Shown here: in pieces, positions 5,170-6,855 of the stretch
How positions within the stretch are numbered: the stretch's first letter is position 1
How the letters are laid out: the number at the start of each line of letters is the position of its first letter
Assembly: GCA_012838715.1 (NCBI GenBank)
Contig: DUOR01000394.1
Span: 1-6,855, forward strand
From: Actinomycetales bacterium
GTDB lineage: Bacteria; Actinomycetota; Actinomycetes; Mycobacteriales; Mycobacteriaceae
Reading direction: 5' to 3'
Length of the DNA stretch: 6,855 nucleotides
Program-made: the position numbers and the translations under genes
The notes under the pieces: generated by a model
Database searches by the model: none
What the model was told of the DNA's origin: nothing
What the model saw: only the letters and a program-made list of their open reading frames with translations

Positions 5170-6810
5170 ATGACATCGAAGGCGACCGCAGCACGCGAGA
5201 GAACAGCGGATTTGTCGGACGGACAGCGGGACAGGGGTGAATCGCCCCGGGAACTGTTCCGCAAACGCACGGGCCTGGCCATCGGCGTGGTGCTCGCCCT
5301 GGCGGTTTACTTCCTCATGCCGTCGGATCAGGATCACGCGCTGCGCGGCACCGCCGCCATCGCCGTGCTCATGGCCGCCTGGTGGATGTCCGAGGCCATC
5401 CCCATCTCGGTGACGGCGCTGCTGCCGCTGGTGCTGTTCCCCATGCTCAACATCGCCGAAATCGGCGACTTCTCCGGGCAGTACACGGCGCCGACCATCT
5501 TCCTGTTCATGGGCGGCTTCCTGCTCGCCCTCGCCATGCAGCGCTGGAACCTGCACCGCCGCGTGGCGCTGTGGGTGCTGGTCGCCATGGGGTCCTCGCC
5601 GAAGCTGCTGGTCCTGGGCTTCATGATCGCCACCGGCTTCCTCTCCATGTGGGTCTCCAACACCGCCACGGCGGTCATGATGCTGCCCATCGGCGTGTCC
5701 GTCCTTTCGCTCATCGTCGGCATGCTCCGCGAGGAGAAGAACGGCGCGGCCTTCGCCGAGGATGCCGGCGCCGACGAGGATGACGTCGACTCCCTGCTTG
5801 ACGACGCCGACGCGATCGGCGACGACGGCGACGGGGAGGACTCCACGTCCACCGTGTCGACGGACGAGGCGCCGAAGTCGAACTTCGGCATCGCGCTGAT
5901 GCTCGGCATCGCCTACGCCGCGTCCATCGGCTCGCTGGGCACCATCATCGGCACCCCGCCGAACGCCATGCTGGCCGCGTACATGGCGGAGCAGGGCGTG
6001 AACATCGGCTTCGGCCAGTGGATGCTCGTCGGCGTGCCCGTGTCGCTCATCCTCATGGCCGCCGCCTGGTTCCTGCTGACCAACGTGCTGTACAAGCCGG
6101 AAATCGACCACATCCCGGGCGGCCGCTCGCTGATGAAGGACGAGCTGGCCAAGCTCGGCCCGATGTCGAAGGGCGAAATCCGCGTCCTCCTCGTGTTCAT
6201 CGCCGCCGCCCTGTCGTGGGTGTTCGTGCCCGTCATCTGGCCGGACACCATCGTCGCCGACGCCGTCATCGCCATGGCCGTCGGCGTGGCCCTGTTCCTC
6301 ATCCCCGGCGGCCCCGACGGCGCCAAGCTGATGACCTGGAAGACCGCCCTCGAACTGCCCTGGGGCGTGCTGCTCCTCTTCGGCGGCGGCCTCGCCCTGT
6401 CCAACCAGTTCACCGCCAACGGCCTGTCCGACTGGATCGGCGAGCAGATGGCCGGCCTCGGCTTCCTGCCCATCATCCTGCTCGTGGTCATCGTCGCCGC
6501 CGTGGTCCTCGTGCTCACCGAGTTCACCTCGAACACCGCCACCGCCGCGACCTTCCTGCCGCTCGTCGGCGCCATGGCCATCGGCCTCGGCGTCGACCAG
6601 ATGCTGCTGGCCGTCCCGGTCGCCCTGGCCGCCACCTCCGCGTTCATGATGCCCGTGGCCACCCCGCCGAACGCCATCGCCTACGGCTCCGGCTACGTCA
6701 CCATGGGCAACATGGTCCGCACCGGCATCTGGCTGAACATCATCGCGCTGATCGTCATCTCCGCCGCCAGCATGACGCTGCTCGGCTGGGTCTTCGGCGT
6801 GGTCTACTGA
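5170..6810 (+). CDS. DASS/SLC13 family sodium-coupled carboxylate transporter
   Basis: A 546-residue inner-membrane transporter, probably a Na+ symporter for di- or tricarboxylates such as succinate, fumarate, malate or citrate; C. glutamicum DccT is a known member of this family. The fold's inverted repeat is plain. Each half has a Ser-Asn-Thr motif at a re-entrant hairpin tip (163-165 in WVSNTATAVMMLP; 454-456 in FTSNTATAATFLP) followed by a TPPN motif (262-265 and 498-501). In VcINDY these SNT motifs bind substrate carboxylates and Na+. The family signature covers about 484-503 with NAIAYGSGYV after it. The N-terminus (1-34) is charged and cytoplasmic. Between the first hairpin and the next helix is a loop at 188-236 with 17 acidic and no basic residues in 197-233, absent from the minimal bacterial fold. 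The start at 5170 is set by GGAG. The gene is complete, and 45 bp after it show no terminator. Exact substrate is not decidable here. Confidence 0.94.
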   Translation: MTSKATAARERTADLSDGQRDRGESPRELFRKRTGLAIGVVLALAVYFLMPSDQDHALRGTAAIAVLMAAWWMSEAIPISVTALLPLVLFPMLNIAEIGDFSGQYTAPTIFLFMGGFLLALAMQRWNLHRRVALWVLVAMGSSPKLLVLGFMIATGFLSMWVSNTATAVMMLPIGVSVLSLIVGMLREEKNGAAFAEDAGADEDDVDSLLDDADAIGDDGDGEDSTSTVSTDEAPKSNFGIALMLGIAYAASIGSLGTIIGTPPNAMLAAYMAEQGVNIGFGQWMLVGVPVSLILMAAAWFLLTNVLYKPEIDHIPGGRSLMKDELAKLGPMSKGEIRVLLVFIAAALSWVFVPVIWPDTIVADAVIAMAVGVALFLIPGGPDGAKLMTWKTALELPWGVLLLFGGGLALSNQFTANGLSDWIGEQMAGLGFLPIILLVVIVAAVVLVLTEFTSNTATAATFLPLVGAMAIGLGVDQMLLAVPVALAATSAFMMPVATPPNAIAYGSGYVTMGNMVRTGIWLNIIALIVISAASMTLLGWVFGVVY

Positions 6811-6855
6811 ACCACCCACCGCTTCACGACGAACGCCCCCGCCGCCCGGGACACC
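6811..6855. other. Right-edge intergenic sequence
   Basis: The 45 bases after the transporter stop contain no recognisable gene start, stem-loop with T-tract, or other signal. A terminator for the transporter, if present, lies beyond the window. Confidence 0.6.

Noticed and set aside
4969..6819. 616-residue open frame on the minus strand across the transporter gene
   Set aside because: Extreme His/Asp/Gly/Glu composition typical of the antisense of GC-rich membrane-protein codons; no motif and no promoter or ribosome site.
1..6855. Mobile element, CRISPR array, tRNA or rRNA, and defence-island content
   Set aside because: No transposase or integrase, no regularly spaced repeats, no tRNA-like cloverleaf and no attachment site were seen. 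The helicase alone is not enough to claim a defence system.

Overview
The window is GC-rich throughout, with a strong bias to G or C at third codon positions, frequent GTG starts and several TAnnnT -10 boxes lying 6-7 nt before a start codon. Together with the gene families (DUF3099, DUF3039, DUF4190-like, DUF418, DASS transporter) this points to a high-GC Gram-positive actinobacterium, most likely Corynebacterium or a close relative. The genus is an inference; no rRNA or other marker is present. The sequence looks like an ordinary chromosomal stretch: I found no insertion sequence, phage gene, tRNA, rRNA or CRISPR array.

Layout. (1) 1-441, minus strand: a DUF3099-type membrane protein, start inside the window, 3' end cut off by the left edge. 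(2) 442-560: a divergent promoter region with one leaderless-type -10 box for each direction. (3) 561-2566, plus strand: an 82-residue DUF3039 protein with a Cys/His pattern, overlapping by a GTGA junction a 586-residue superfamily II DEVH-box helicase. (4) 2619-3612, plus: two small three-helix membrane proteins in tandem that share a C-terminal Cys-x12-Cys-Ile motif and look like diverged copies of each other. (5) 3638-4996, plus: a DUF418 (YeiB-like) polytopic membrane protein, apparently leaderless. (6) 4997-5169: a 173-bp intergenic region with two candidate -10 boxes and a strong 44-nt hairpin in the presumed 5' UTR. (7) 5170-6810, plus: a complete DASS/SLC13 sodium-coupled carboxylate transporter with an unusual acidic cytoplasmic loop.

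How the genes fit together. DUF3039 and the helicase form a translationally coupled pair and are the best case for a functional unit: a small putative zinc-binding protein plus an ATP-dependent nucleic-acid motor. The two small membrane proteins and the DUF418 gene follow on the same strand, but each has its own candidate promoter, so they need not be one operon. The transporter appears to be an independent unit with a long leader. The most useful leads are the coupled DUF3039-helicase pair, the Cys-motif membrane protein pair, the 5' UTR hairpin and the acidic transporter loop. None of them proves a new system from sequence alone.
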